Of a stretch of DNA of 64,000 nt, positions 12,027 to 20,930 are shown in pieces. Below the pieces are notes generated by a model. That model was given only the letters and a program-made list of their open reading frames with translations, searched no databases and was not told the DNA's origin. The position numbers and the translations under genes are program-made. The DNA is from Mycobacteroides franklinii (lineage in GTDB: Bacteria; Actinomycetota; Actinomycetes; Mycobacteriales; Mycobacteriaceae): contig NZ_MAFQ01000008.1 of NCBI RefSeq assembly GCF_002013895.1, positions 186,001 through 250,000 on the forward strand. The letters are read 5' to 3'. Numbering within the stretch: position 1 is the first letter of the stretch; the number at the start of each line of letters is the position of its first letter.

Positions 12027-13178
12027 TCAGCGCGGCTGCGGAATCGCGTTCTCCAGCAGGAACACATGCTCCGGGCTGATCACCTTGGTGATCGCCGTGC
12101 CGAACAGCGTGCTGGGCTGCGCGGGCTGCTTGGCCACATCGGTGTTGAGCAGTGCCACCACCGTGGTCTGTTCGGCCGGCGAGTAGATGGCGAGCGTCTG
12201 ATAGCCCGGAATGCTGCCGTTGTGACCGATCCACCCCCGGGCATCGAAAATACCCAGGCCGTACCGGATATCATCGGGCACCGGAGGCATCGCCGTCGCA
12301 TCGAGTCGCTGTTCCTGGGTGGCGGGTTTGAGCAGCGCGCCGGTCGCCAACGCGGGCACCCAGATCCGTAGGTCGTCGAGCGTCGAAATCATGGCACCCG
12401 CCCACGACGCCCACGACGGGCTCCAGTCGGTGCTATCGGTGAGCGGCCCGGCGGGGGTCAGCTGGGTGTAGCCCTGGGCGTGCGGATCGGGAAGGGTATT
12501 GGTATCCGGAAAGCTGGTGTGGCTCATGCCGAGCGGCTCCGTGATGTGTTCGCGCACAAACGCGGGCAGCGTCTGCCCGCTGACCTTCTCCACCACCTGC
12601 CCCAGCAGCACGGCGTTGGTATTGCTGTATTCGTAGCCCTGACCCGGCGGGAAATTGGGCGGCTGCGCGAACGCGTAGTCGAGCAGCTGCTGGGTGCTGT
12701 ACCGGCGCCGTGGATCGGTCTCCAGGTCTCGGTTGAAGGCCAGCGACATCGAATAGTTGAAGAGCCCGCTCTGCATCCGGGCAAGCTCCCGCAGGGTGAT
12801 CTTGTTACCGTTCGGGACCTTGTCGACGTACTTGGCAACCGGATCGTCGAGTCCGAGCTTGCCCTCGTCGACGAGTTGCAGCACCGCCGTCACCGTGAAG
12901 GTCTTTGTGACACTGCCGATCCGGTGAAAGAAGTCGGTCTGCATCGGCGCGCGGGTTGTGGTGTTCGCGACGCCGAAGGTCCGCACGTACTTGCCCTTGG
13001 GCCCCCACACCCCGACGATCGCGCCCGGGACCGCGGTGCTCGTCAGCACCTCGTTGATGGCAGCGTCCAGTGTGGTGGCAGTCTGCGCGTCCAGGTCCGC
13101 GGCGGTGATGGCCGAGTGTTTCCCGCACCCGCTGACGAGCAGCACAACCGTCAGCACTACATAGAGGATTCGACGCAT
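12027..13178 (-). CDS. Serine hydrolase / beta-lactamase-family lipoprotein
   Basis: 383 residues. The signal peptide ends in lipobox VSGC (MRRILYVVLTVVLLVSGC). The beta-lactamase/DD-carboxypeptidase fold is shown by IGSVTKTFTV (S-x-x-K, about 94), YEYSNTNAVLLG (Y-x-N, about 190) and GWIGHNGSIPGY (H-x-G near the end). Such class C-like enzymes act on the periplasmic side as DD-peptidases or esterases. It need not give beta-lactam resistance; the substrate is unknown. Confidence 0.85.
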   Translation of the reverse strand: MRRILYVVLTVVLLVSGCGKHSAITAADLDAQTATTLDAAINEVLTSTAVPGAIVGVWGPKGKYVRTFGVANTTTRAPMQTDFFHRIGSVTKTFTVTAVLQLVDEGKLGLDDPVAKYVDKVPNGNKITLRELARMQSGLFNYSMSLAFNRDLETDPRRRYSTQQLLDYAFAQPPNFPPGQGYEYSNTNAVLLGQVVEKVSGQTLPAFVREHITEPLGMSHTSFPDTNTLPDPHAQGYTQLTPAGPLTDSTDWSPSWASWAGAMISTLDDLRIWVPALATGALLKPATQEQRLDATAMPPVPDDIRYGLGIFDARGWIGHNGSIPGYQTLAIYSPAEQTTVVALLNTDVAKQPAQPSTLFGTAITKVISPEHVFLLENAIPQPR

Positions 13179-13191
13179 CAGGCTGGGCTCA

Positions 13192-14175
13192 TCAAAACAG
13201 CGAGTACTGTGCTCCGGCGCGGCTGGGAATCGCGAATTGTTCGATATCGGTGCCACCCACAACGCGTCGCACCTCGGTCATGAATGTCTCGTCATCGAGC
13301 AACGGCACACCGAGCGACCGTGCATGAAATCCCTTACCCTGCTCGGGGTTTGCCTGATTGCAGAGCACCACCGAGGTGTCCTCGTCGACGGTATCGGCAT
13401 AGGCGAGTCCGGCCTGCATGATCTGCTCGACCAGCTCCTCGTGCGTGCGGGTGACCTCGGAGCTGAGGGCCACACGCATGCCCTGCACCAGCGGTTGTCC
13501 CGCGGTGTACGGACCGGGGTTGAGCCAGTGACACGGTTGGCGAGATGCCAGGGTCTTGAGCGGGCGCAGCTCATCGTGGGTGACCCGGCCATTGGGCCAA
13601 CGCTTGCGGGTGGTCTCGCGAATCGGCAGCCAGGTGTCGCGTTCCCGCGCCCGTTCGAGCACCTTCGGCAGCACCTCGGCCAGCACTCGGGCATCGTCGT
13701 AGGCGTCGTGGGCCTTGAGTTGCTCGACACCCCAGTGCGCCGCAAGGGTTTCCAGACGCAGGTTCGGAGTATCCAGGTCCAGACGCCGGGTCAGCTCGAC
13801 GGTGCACATCACGGCGTCGGTGGGCAGCTCGGCACCGGCAAGCTCGGCCTCGGCCGCCAGGAACGAATAGTCAAAGCCGACATTGTGGGCCACCAGCGTG
13901 CGTCCCCGCAGGAGCGCGATGAGATCGGGGACGACATCGGAAAACTCCGGCTGGCCCTCCAACATCTCCGGGGTGAGCCCATGGACATGCGTCGGACCCG
14001 GATCAACGCCCGGATTGAGCAGGCTCACCACGCTGTCTGTGATGGTCCCGTCCGCATCCAGTGCCAGTGCCGCGACGCTGATGACACGCGCCCGACCCGG
14101 CTGAAAACCGGAAGTCTCCAGGTCAACCACCACCCACTTGGGGCTGTGGTCGGGCGTCTGCCCCCAGATCGGCAT
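13192..14175 (-). CDS. DEDDh 3'-5' exonuclease (DnaQ-like) with BRCT-like C-terminus
   Basis: 327 residues from ATG 14175 (MPIWGQTPDHSPKWVVVDLE). RNase T/epsilon-type exonuclease motifs are VVVDLETSGF (Exo I), LVAHNVGFDYSFL (Exo II) and KAHDAYDDARVLAEV (Exo III, H-x4-D). A central conserved block (about 175-230) and a C-terminal BRCT-like segment (about 240-320) follow. This architecture and the neighbourhood with murT-gatD fit Rv3711c (annotated dnaQ). It is probably a proofreading or repair exonuclease rather than the main replicative epsilon. Confidence 0.85.
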   Translation of the reverse strand: MPIWGQTPDHSPKWVVVDLETSGFQPGRARVISVAALALDADGTITDSVVSLLNPGVDPGPTHVHGLTPEMLEGQPEFSDVVPDLIALLRGRTLVAHNVGFDYSFLAAEAELAGAELPTDAVMCTVELTRRLDLDTPNLRLETLAAHWGVEQLKAHDAYDDARVLAEVLPKVLERARERDTWLPIRETTRKRWPNGRVTHDELRPLKTLASRQPCHWLNPGPYTAGQPLVQGMRVALSSEVTRTHEELVEQIMQAGLAYADTVDEDTSVVLCNQANPEQGKGFHARSLGVPLLDDETFMTEVRRVVGGTDIEQFAIPSRAGAQYSLF

Positions 14176-14210
14176 AACTGAAGGATGGCATGTGGGACCG
14201 ACAACCCGTT

Positions 14211-15392
14211 CTAGGCGCGCGGGGTTCGCAGTACCTGCCGGCCGATGGCGTATTTGTGTACCTCGGTGGGGCCGTCGTACAGGCGGAAGGCGCGCATATC
14301 GCGGAAGATCATCTCCACCGGTGTCTCGTCGCTGATGCCGATACCGCCCAGTACCTGCACGCACCGGTCGGTCACCTTGAAGAGCTCCTCGGACACGAAC
14401 GACTTGGCCATCGAGCTCTCGTGCCGGCCCTTGGCACCGTTATCCATCATCCAGCAGGCATGCCAGATGGTCAGACGGCATTGATGCAGCGCGATTTCGT
14501 TGTCGGCGAGCATGAAGGACACGCCCTGGTGCTCACCGATGGTCTTGCCGAATGAGGTCCGGGTGCGCGCGTACTCGACCGCGATGTCCTGAGCGCGGGA
14601 AGCGGCACCGAGCCAGCGCATACAGTGCGTCAACCGCGCCGGGGCCAGCCGCAGCTGTGCGTACCGGAAGGCCTGGCCGGTCTCGCCGAGCAGTGCCTCG
14701 CGCGGCAGGGTCAGGTTGTCGAACCGAACGACCGCGTGCCCCTCGGCGTAGTTGCGGTCCATGGTGTTCATGATTCGCTCGATGACAATTCCCTCGGTGT
14801 CGCCATCACACAGGAACAGCGTCGGCCCCTCGGGCAGATGGTCATTGGCCTCCAGATTGGCCATGATGATCCAGGTCTTGGCGCCGCGGGCGCCGGTGAT
14901 GAGCCACTTTCGCCCATTGATGACGAAGTTCTGGCCGTCGAAGGTCGCCGAGGTCTTGAGCTGAGACGGGTCCGATCCGGCGCCGTCGGGTTCGGTCATC
15001 GCGAACGCCGAGCGCTGATGTCCCTCGATGACAGGCCGCAGAAACCTCTCGGACTGCTCCTGGTTGGTGATCTTGCCGAGCAGGAACATGTTGCCTTCGT
15101 CGGGCGCGGCACAGTTCATGGCGATGGGGCCCAGGGTCGACCAGCCCGCCGCCTCGAAGATCACTGCCTGACCGATATGTGAAAGACCCCAGCCACCATA
15201 GGATTCGGGTGCCTGAACGGTGAGCAGTCCGGCGTCCCGGGCCTTGCCGACGAGTTCGTTGCGCAGCTCATCGGTGGGTCCGTGCGCGGTCAGGCGAGGG
15301 TCGCGCTCGTAGGGGATCACGGTCTCCGTGACGAACTCGCGCACCCGCTGCGCCTTGGCGGCCAACTCTTCCGGAATGCTGAAGTCGATCAT
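14211..15392 (-). CDS. Acyl-CoA dehydrogenase (ACAD10/11-like partner)
   Basis: 393 residues, a full-length FAD-dependent acyl-CoA dehydrogenase (SAFAMTEPDGAGSDPSQLKT, ITGARGAKTWIIMA, QVLGGIGISDETPVEMI). Start ATG 15392 overlaps the upstream kinase-like gene by four bases (ATGA). An APH-type kinase fused or coupled to such a dehydrogenase is the hallmark of ACAD10/11 and LvaA/LvaC systems that degrade 4-hydroxyacyl-CoAs through a phosphorylated intermediate. The role here is inferred from that pairing. Confidence 0.9.
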   Translation of the reverse strand: MIDFSIPEELAAKAQRVREFVTETVIPYERDPRLTAHGPTDELRNELVGKARDAGLLTVQAPESYGGWGLSHIGQAVIFEAAGWSTLGPIAMNCAAPDEGNMFLLGKITNQEQSERFLRPVIEGHQRSAFAMTEPDGAGSDPSQLKTSATFDGQNFVINGRKWLITGARGAKTWIIMANLEANDHLPEGPTLFLCDGDTEGIVIERIMNTMDRNYAEGHAVVRFDNLTLPREALLGETGQAFRYAQLRLAPARLTHCMRWLGAASRAQDIAVEYARTRTSFGKTIGEHQGVSFMLADNEIALHQCRLTIWHACWMMDNGAKGRHESSMAKSFVSEELFKVTDRCVQVLGGIGISDETPVEMIFRDMRAFRLYDGPTEVHKYAIGRQVLRTPRA

Positions 15393-16429
15393 ATTTCTCC
15401 CTCGGTGAATTGTGTTGCCGCCCAGTCAAGGACGGCGATGGCGATGTCTTGGAAGCCTGGATAATCCGCTCCGACCAGGTCACCGGATTGCCACTTGCGG
15501 TACAGCTGCATCCACGCGACCGCCAATCGAAGCCGCGCGCAGGCAACATGCCAGTGCAGCGGGCGGGGATCTGTTCCGGCCGCGGCGAAATAGGAATCGA
15601 TGATGTCCCGCCGGGTTCCAAAACCCGTTGCGGTGGTGGGCATCTGATTGACGGCACGTACCTCGGCCGGGTCGCCGGGCTCCATCCAGTACGACACCAG
15701 AATCGCCAGGTCGAACAACGGGCAGCCGCGGGTGGTCATATCCCAGTCGATGATCGCGTTGGGGGCCAACGTTTCCTCGTCGACAAGCATGTTGTCGAGC
15801 TTGAGATCCATGTGCAGCAACGAGACTCCCGACGGCTCGGGGATCTGCTGCTGCAGCCGCGCGGTCAGATTCGTGACGACGGCAGGTAGGCCGTCCGGCC
15901 AGACCGCGTGAGCACGGCGCGTCCAGCCGGTGAGCTGCCGTTCCAGCAGCCCGCCGGGCTTGCCGAGCTCGCCCAATCCGACATTCTCGGGCGCGATCCG
16001 ATGCAGAGAGGTCATGGCCTCGACGAGAGTGGCGGTGATGCGTGCCGGCGCGTCGGCGGGTAGGCCCTGTGGCAGCTCGCCACCGATCGCCAGCCCCTCT
16101 CGGTACTCCAAAAACTGGAAGGGGGCGGCCACGATGTCCAGGTCGTCGCAGTACAGCAGGCCGCGCGGGGCCAAGGCGAAGCCGTCGTTCAGGCGTGACA
16201 GCACCCGCCACTCACGGGCCATATCGTTGGCGCCTTCGGCGATCGGCCCCGCGGGCGGGCGCCGAAAAACGGCAGGTTGCCCGTCGAGGGACACCAAGTA
16301 GTTGAGATTGGCCTTGCCGCCGGCGAACTGTCGCGCCGCCGAGGTGTCCAGAACGTGACCCTGCCGCGTCACCCAGGCCGACAGCGCGGCCCAATTCTGC
16401 GGCGTGGTCTCAGCTGTGGCCCGGAACAC
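15389..16429 (-). CDS. APH-family kinase, probable 4-hydroxyacyl-CoA kinase
   Basis: 346 residues from GTG 16429. The aminoglycoside-phosphotransferase fold shows the Brenner motif LLHMDLKLDNMLVD (about 230, catalytic Asp) and metal-binding IIDWDMTTRGCP. FAGGKANLNYLVSLDG (about 35-50) matches the N-lobe of the ACAD10/11 APH domain. It is coupled to the acyl-CoA dehydrogenase, so a role in phosphorylating a hydroxyacyl-CoA is more likely than drug modification. A MarR gene lies upstream on the same strand, 50 bases away. Confidence 0.82.
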   Translation of the reverse strand: MFRATAETTPQNWAALSAWVTRQGHVLDTSAARQFAGGKANLNYLVSLDGQPAVFRRPPAGPIAEGANDMAREWRVLSRLNDGFALAPRGLLYCDDLDIVAAPFQFLEYREGLAIGGELPQGLPADAPARITATLVEAMTSLHRIAPENVGLGELGKPGGLLERQLTGWTRRAHAVWPDGLPAVVTNLTARLQQQIPEPSGVSLLHMDLKLDNMLVDEETLAPNAIIDWDMTTRGCPLFDLAILVSYWMEPGDPAEVRAVNQMPTTATGFGTRRDIIDSYFAAAGTDPRPLHWHVACARLRLAVAWMQLYRKWQSGDLVGADYPGFQDIAIAVLDWAATQFTEGEI

Positions 16430-16479
16430 AGGCGTTACCCTAGCCGCTCACCCAACCGGCTGGTTGGTTGGGGAGACGC

Positions 16480-16917
16480 TCACTCGTTTTCGCCGGCAGC
16501 GTCGATCAGCCGCCCGAGAATTCGCCTGAGTTCACGCTGATCGTCGGCATCCAACCGGCCAAACATCTCGTCCTCCGCCGCCCAGATGGCCGACTCCACG
16601 CGCTTGAGTAGTGCCTTGCCCTTGGCGGTCACCCGAGCCGGCAAGGCACGTCCCGACGCCGGCACCGTCGGCCGGGACACCAAGGCGACGTTCTGCAATC
16701 CGTTGAGGACCTGATTCATCGCCTGGGCCGAGACATTGTGTTCGCGCGCCAGCTCAGCACTGGTGCGCCCGGGGCTTTCGTTGAGCATCCGCAGGCACAT
16801 GAACTCCGGCATCCCGAGCCCGAGCGGCTTCAGCGCGGCAAGGACCTGCGGACGCATCACGGCACCGGCCCGGAACATCAGGTACCCGAGCGGCTCGACC
16901 TCATCGGATTGACTCAT
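16480..16917 (-). CDS. MarR-family transcriptional regulator
   Basis: 145 residues from ATG 16917, with AGGA eight bases upstream. The winged helix spans about 38-105: GMPEFMCLRMLNESPGRTSA, ELAREHNVSAQAMNQVLNGL (recognition helix) and the wing VSRPTVPASGRALPARVTAKG. The dimerisation helices have an acidic end (GRLIDAAGENE). It lies just upstream of the kinase/dehydrogenase pair on the same strand, so it may control fatty- or hydroxy-acid catabolism. Ligand unknown. Confidence 0.85.
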   Translation of the reverse strand: MSQSDEVEPLGYLMFRAGAVMRPQVLAALKPLGLGMPEFMCLRMLNESPGRTSAELAREHNVSAQAMNQVLNGLQNVALVSRPTVPASGRALPARVTAKGKALLKRVESAIWAAEDEMFGRLDADDQRELRRILGRLIDAAGENE

Positions 16918-17109
16918 CGGAAGCATCCTGGCATGAACCGCCCAGGATGTGCGCAGACTCGTGCCCATTGACTCCGTGCGCTCGGGCGGTAAACCCACCG
17001 GCCCACCACCTTTTACCGAGTTCACGAGGGCGTCCGACATAGGACTGGCCGGGGAGCCATTGCCGTGCAATGGATTACCACTTCTATTTAAATTCTCAGC
17101 TGATTCATA

Positions 17110-17122
17110 TCAAGCACCTTGA
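17110..17122. promoter_or_regulatory. Operator-like palindrome TCAAG-CAC-CTTGA
   Basis: A perfect 5+5 inverted repeat in the 295-base gap between marR and the PadR-like gene, 91 bases upstream of the latter. It shares its ATCAAG arm with the second palindrome at 17142-17160, so both may bind one regulator. Confidence 0.45.
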
Positions 17123-17141
17123 CATGCTCGATTCGGCGCGG

Positions 17142-17160
17142 GTATCAAGGATGTTGATAC
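17142..17160. promoter_or_regulatory. Operator-like palindrome GTATCAA-GGATG-TTGATAC
   Basis: A perfect 7+7 inverted repeat with a 5-base spacer, 53 bases upstream of the PadR-like gene. It is the best candidate for an autoregulatory site of that gene. Its spacing from the first palindrome (about three helical turns between centres) suggests cooperative binding. Confidence 0.6.
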
Positions 17161-17212
17161 AGGTTCTGTCGACGACAGATCAGCTGCCTGATCATCAGAA
17201 AAGGAGATTTAG

Positions 17213-17773
17213 ATGTCTGATTCATTTGCAGGCCCCGAAGGTCCCGGCGGCGGTTTCGGCGGATTCGGTGGTCCCGGCTTCGGTGGACCCGGGTTTGGCG
17301 GCCCGGGGTTCGGCCCCGTCGGCTTCGGTCACCGCATCAAGCGTGCGGTCACCGCCTCACTGCTGCTCGACGGGCCGGCCAGCGCCGCGGAGATCGTGCA
17401 GCGCGTCTCGGATGCCACCGAGGGCGAGATCGCGCTTCCCGAGCCCGTGGTGGAACGCGTCCTCGAACGCCTCGCCCATCGCGGCGTCGTCAAGACCGAT
17501 GACGGCGTAGCCACCCTGACCGAGTTCGGCACCAAGTTGCTCGCAAAACGGGGCATCACGAGCCAGACCGCGCAGGCACTGCGGGCCAAGCTCTTCCCGA
17601 AGCTCGTCAACATCCTCAAGCTCCGCTCGGGGCTGGCCGAGGTCGCCGGCCTGGCGCGTGTCATCGCCCTGACCGGCACCGACGCCCAGAAGGAGAAGCT
17701 GGCCGAGGCCAGCGCGACCCTCCTGGCCTCAGTAAACGACGTCAAGAAGACGCTCCAGAGCGCCCTGGCCTAG
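17213..17773 (+). CDS. PadR-like winged-helix protein with FGGPG repeats
   Basis: 186 residues. The N-terminus (1-42) is low-complexity, with four imperfect F-G-G-P-G units. A winged-helix region follows (about 43-110: IKRAVTASLLLDGPASAAEI, LPEPVVERVLERLAHRGVVK, DDGVATLTEFGTKLLAKRG). The C-terminal helices include ATLLASVNDVKKTLQSAL. PadR-type regulators with Gly-rich leaders occur in actinobacteria. AAGGAG lies just upstream of ATG. Two palindromes upstream suggest autoregulation; the ligand is unknown. Confidence 0.65.
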   Translation: MSDSFAGPEGPGGGFGGFGGPGFGGPGFGGPGFGPVGFGHRIKRAVTASLLLDGPASAAEIVQRVSDATEGEIALPEPVVERVLERLAHRGVVKTDDGVATLTEFGTKLLAKRGITSQTAQALRAKLFPKLVNILKLRSGLAEVAGLARVIALTGTDAQKEKLAEASATLLASVNDVKKTLQSALA

Positions 17774-17786
17774 GCGTAGTTCATCC

Positions 17787-17823
17787 CCGTCCGTGCGGCC
17801 CTCCCCTCGGGTCGCACGGACGG
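17787..17823. terminator. Hairpin terminator after the PadR-like gene
   Basis: CCGTCCGTGCG (17787-17797) and CGCACGGACGG (17813-17823) form a perfect 11-base stem with a 15-base loop, starting 14 bases after the PadR-like stop and before murT. Confidence 0.75.
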
Positions 17824-17885
17824 TGAACGCGTACTCGAAGGCGGTGACATCGTGTCCTGCCGACCGCCTCCAATAAACTCCGCGA

Positions 17886-19154
17886 GTGACCCAAGACCAC
17901 CTATCCGTGCGCGGCCGGATCGCACTGGCCGCCGGGAGGTCGGCACGCTGGGCATCCCGGATCAGCGGTCGCGGCGCGGGCTCCATGATCGGCGGGCTCA
18001 TCGCCCTCAAATTGGACGGCTCGGTACTGGCGCAGCTGGGCCGGGGTCGCCGCACGGCCCTGATCACCGGAACCAACGGCAAGTCCACCACCACCCGGAT
18101 GACCGCGGCCGCCCTGGCGACCGTGGGACCGGTGGCCACCAACACAGAGGGCTCCAACATGGATGCCGGTCTGGTTGCCGCGCTGGCCGGGACACGGGAG
18201 GCCGAACTCGCGGTGCTCGAGGTCGACGAGATGCACGTTCCGCATGTCGCCGATGCGGTCAACCCTGCGGTCATCGTGCTGCTCAACCTCAGCCGGGATC
18301 AGCTTGATCGCGTCGGCGAGATCAACAACATCGAACGCACCCTGCGCAAGGGGCTGTCCCGGCACCGGGATGCGGTGGTCGTCGCGAACTGTGACGACGT
18401 CCTCATGACATCTGCCGCCTACGACAACCCCAATGTGGTCTGGGTGGCAGCGGGCGGCGGCTGGGCCGGCGACTCGGTGAGCTGCCCGCGCAGCGGCGAA
18501 CTCATCATGCGGGACGGAAACCGTTGGTACAGCACAGGAACCGACTTCTCCCGCCCCGATCCGGACTGGTGGTTCGACGACGATCGCATCTACGGCCCCA
18601 GCGGTATCAGCCTGCCGATGTCGCTGACCCTGCCCGGCACCGCGAACCGTGGAAACGCCACCCTCGCGGTGGCCGCTGCCGTCGAGCTCGGCGCCCGCCC
18701 CGGTCCTGCCGTGGATGCGGTATCCGCCGTCGATCAGGTCGCGGGCCGCTATCGCAGCATCGAGCTCGGCGATCACACGGTGCGGCTGCTGCTGGCCAAG
18801 AACCCGGCCGGCTGGCAGGAGGCGCTGTCGATGGTGGACACCGACGCCGACGGGCTCGTCATCGCCGTCAACGGACAAGTGCCCGACGGCGAGGACCTGT
18901 CCTGGCTGTGGGACGTCAACTTCGAGCATTTCGCCTGCGATAACGCGGACTCCCCCGTGCCTCCCGTCGTCGCGTCCGGCGAGCGCGGCACCGATCTGGC
19001 GGTCCGGCTGACCTACGCCAGCGTCACGCACACCCTGCACCACGACCCCATACAGGCGATCCGAGCCTGCCCACCCGGAAGGGTCGACGTGATCGCGAAC
19101 TACACGGCCTTCCTCAATCTCAATCGCGCGCTGGCGAAAGGTGGTGCAGTATGA
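17886..19154 (+). CDS. murT: MurT: lipid II isoglutaminyl synthase, Mur ligase subunit
   Basis: 422 residues. With GatD it amidates the D-Glu of lipid II to D-isoglutamine. The Mur-ligase P-loop is GTNGKSTTT (62-70), followed by EVDEMHVPHVADAVNPAVIV and the C-terminal DUF1727-like domain (AKNPAGWQEALSMV). The Cys4 zinc ribbon of firmicute MurT is degenerate: around residue 199 only SCPRSGEL keeps one cysteine. GTG 17886 is the chosen start. It overlaps gatD by four bases (ATGA). Confidence 0.93.
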   Translation: MTQDHLSVRGRIALAAGRSARWASRISGRGAGSMIGGLIALKLDGSVLAQLGRGRRTALITGTNGKSTTTRMTAAALATVGPVATNTEGSNMDAGLVAALAGTREAELAVLEVDEMHVPHVADAVNPAVIVLLNLSRDQLDRVGEINNIERTLRKGLSRHRDAVVVANCDDVLMTSAAYDNPNVVWVAAGGGWAGDSVSCPRSGELIMRDGNRWYSTGTDFSRPDPDWWFDDDRIYGPSGISLPMSLTLPGTANRGNATLAVAAAVELGARPGPAVDAVSAVDQVAGRYRSIELGDHTVRLLLAKNPAGWQEALSMVDTDADGLVIAVNGQVPDGEDLSWLWDVNFEHFACDNADSPVPPVVASGERGTDLAVRLTYASVTHTLHHDPIQAIRACPPGRVDVIANYTAFLNLNRALAKGGAV

Positions 19155-19864
19155 GCGAATCCACCGTCCGCGTGGGCCTGGTCCTGCCCGACGTCATGGG
19201 CACCTACGGCGATTCGGGCAATGCCGTCGTGCTGCGGCAGCGGTTGCGGATGCGCGGTATCGACGCCGAGATCGTGGAGATCACCCTGGCCGATCCGGTG
19301 CCTGACTCCCTCGATGTCTACACGTTGGGCGGCGCCGAAGACTACGCCCAGCGCCTTGCCACTCGTCACCTCATCGCCCACCCGGGATTGCAGCGCGCCG
19401 CCGAGCGCGGTGCACCGGTGCTGGCGATCTGTGCGGCCATCCAGGTGCTCGGGCATTGGTACGAAACGTCATCGGGTGAACGCGTCGAAGGCGTCGGCCT
19501 GCTGGATGTCACCACCAGTCCCCAGGACAAGCGCACCATCGGAGAATTGGCCGGCGTGCCCATCATGGATGAGCTCGAAAACACGCTGACCGGGTTCGAG
19601 AACCACCGTGGCGGAACGATTTTAGGACCTGCAGCGGCACCGTTGTCCAGGGTGTCACGCGGAGCGGGAAACCGGGCCGGCGACGGCACCGACGGTGTGG
19701 TGCAGGGCAGCGTGATCGCCACCTACATGCACGGTCCGTGTCTGGCGCGCAATCCCGAGCTGGCCGATCTCCTGCTGGCACGCGCCATGAACGTGCCGGA
19801 ACTGACTGCACTGGATCTGGATGAGGTGGCGCGACTGCGCCGAGAGCGGTTGTCCGCCAAATGA
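19151..19864 (+). CDS. gatD: GatD: lipid II isoglutaminyl synthase, glutaminase subunit
   Basis: 237 residues of the CobB/CobQ-type class I glutamine amidotransferase family. The nucleophile is Cys94 in LAICAAIQVLGHWYE, and the C-terminal His lies in VIATYMHGPCLARNPELAD. It supplies ammonia from glutamine to MurT for lipid II amidation in the cytoplasm. It is translationally coupled to murT and ends two bases before the convergent recR stop. Confidence 0.93.
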   Translation: MSESTVRVGLVLPDVMGTYGDSGNAVVLRQRLRMRGIDAEIVEITLADPVPDSLDVYTLGGAEDYAQRLATRHLIAHPGLQRAAERGAPVLAICAAIQVLGHWYETSSGERVEGVGLLDVTTSPQDKRTIGELAGVPIMDELENTLTGFENHRGGTILGPAAAPLSRVSRGAGNRAGDGTDGVVQGSVIATYMHGPCLARNPELADLLLARAMNVPELTALDLDEVARLRRERLSAK

Positions 19865-19865
19865 T

Positions 19866-20474
19866 CTAGAGGGGACGCCGCCCGGAGAGGGCGCGCCCCA
19901 AGGTCAGTTCGTCGGCGAATTCCAGGTCCCCGCCCATCGGCAGACCCGAGGCCAACCGGGTGACGGTCAGCCCCGGAAAATCGCGCAGCATCCGCACCAG
20001 ATAGGTCGCCGTGGCCTCGCCCTCGGTGTTCGGGTCGGTGGCGATGATGACCTCCGAGATGGAGACACCATCCTCCTCGGTTCCTATGCGTCTCAACAGC
20101 TCCCGAATACGCAGCTGTTCGGGTCCGACACCCGAGAGCGGATCCAGCGCGCCGCCGAGCACGTGATAGCGACCGCGGAACTCGCGGGTGCGCTCCACCG
20201 CCTGCACGTCCTTGGGCTCCTCGACAACACAGACCAGGGCAATATCGCGGCGCGGATCGGAACAGATGCGGCAGCGCTCCTTATCGGAGACGTTCCCGCA
20301 CACCTCGCAGAACTGGACACCGTCGCGTACCCGCGTCAGGGCCGCAGTCAGTCGATCGATATCAGGGGCCTCGACCCCCAACAGATGGAAGGCGATGCGC
20401 TGCGCGCTCTTGGGCCCTACCCCGGGCAGCTTGCCCAGCTCGTCAATGAGGTCCTGGACCGGGCCCTCAAACAC
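19866..20474 (-). CDS. recR: Recombination mediator protein RecR
   Basis: 202 residues from GTG 20474, which overlaps the ebfC stop by eight bases and gives the conserved start [20 protein letters not shown]. The HhH motif is followed by the Cys4 zinc finger [17 protein letters not shown] (about 54-72) and a Toprim domain ([33 protein letters not shown]). It works with RecF/RecO to load RecA at gaps. The ebfC-recR operon is conserved. Confidence 0.96.
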   Translation of the reverse strand: MFEGPVQDLIDELGKLPGVGPKSAQRIAFHLLGVEAPDIDRLTAALTRVRDGVQFCEVCGNVSDKERCRICSDPRRDIALVCVVEEPKDVQAVERTREFRGRYHVLGGALDPLSGVGPEQLRIRELLRRIGTEEDGVSISEVIIATDPNTEGEATATYLVRMLRDFPGLTVTRLASGLPMGGDLEFADELTLGRALSGRRPL

Positions 20475-20811
20475 CGGGCAATCCCAGCCCTCCACCAAGA
20501 TCGCCGAGACCACCCGCGAGCGGCCCCAGCCGCTGGCTTGCGAGCTCCTGTGTCTTCGATGACAGATCCGCAAGCGCGCCGATGACCAGGTCCTGCAGCG
20601 TCTCCACGTCTTCGGGATCGACGATCTTCGGATCGATCTGGACGCCGGTCACCTCACCGCTGCCCTTAGCGGTGATACGCACCAGGCCGCCGCCGGACTC
20701 GCCCACGACCTCGGCCGCCGCGATCTGCGCCTGAGCAGCCATCAGCTGCTGCTGCATCTGCTGTGCCTGCGCGAGCAGGGCCGACATATCCGGGGCGCCT
20801 CCGGGTTGCAT
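20467..20811 (-). CDS. ebfC: YbaB/EbfC-family nucleoid-associated protein
   Basis: 114 residues. It forms DNA-binding dimers shaped like tweezers and is almost always cotranscribed with recR. The helix [20 protein letters not shown] leads into [20 protein letters not shown] and [20 protein letters not shown]. The C-terminus is Gly/Leu-rich. A good AAGGAG precedes ATG 20811. Divergent from the amidase. Confidence 0.94.
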   Translation of the reverse strand: MQPGGAPDMSALLAQAQQMQQQLMAAQAQIAAAEVVGESGGGLVRITAKGSGEVTGVQIDPKIVDPEDVETLQDLVIGALADLSSKTQELASQRLGPLAGGLGDLGGGLGLPGV

Positions 20812-20930
20812 GTGTCTCCTTCGTGGCGGATATCAAGTTGGTCACGCTCGCCGGGCCTCGGCGGGTCGTCAACAAGGGTAGCCGCCGTCCGGGCTACCGT
20901 GGCCAGGTGCGAGTGAGTTTCGGACGCCAA

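Noticed and set aside
15389..16429. Aminoglycoside resistance phosphotransferase
   Set aside because: The sequence fits the ACAD10/11-type APH domain and is coupled to an acyl-CoA dehydrogenase.
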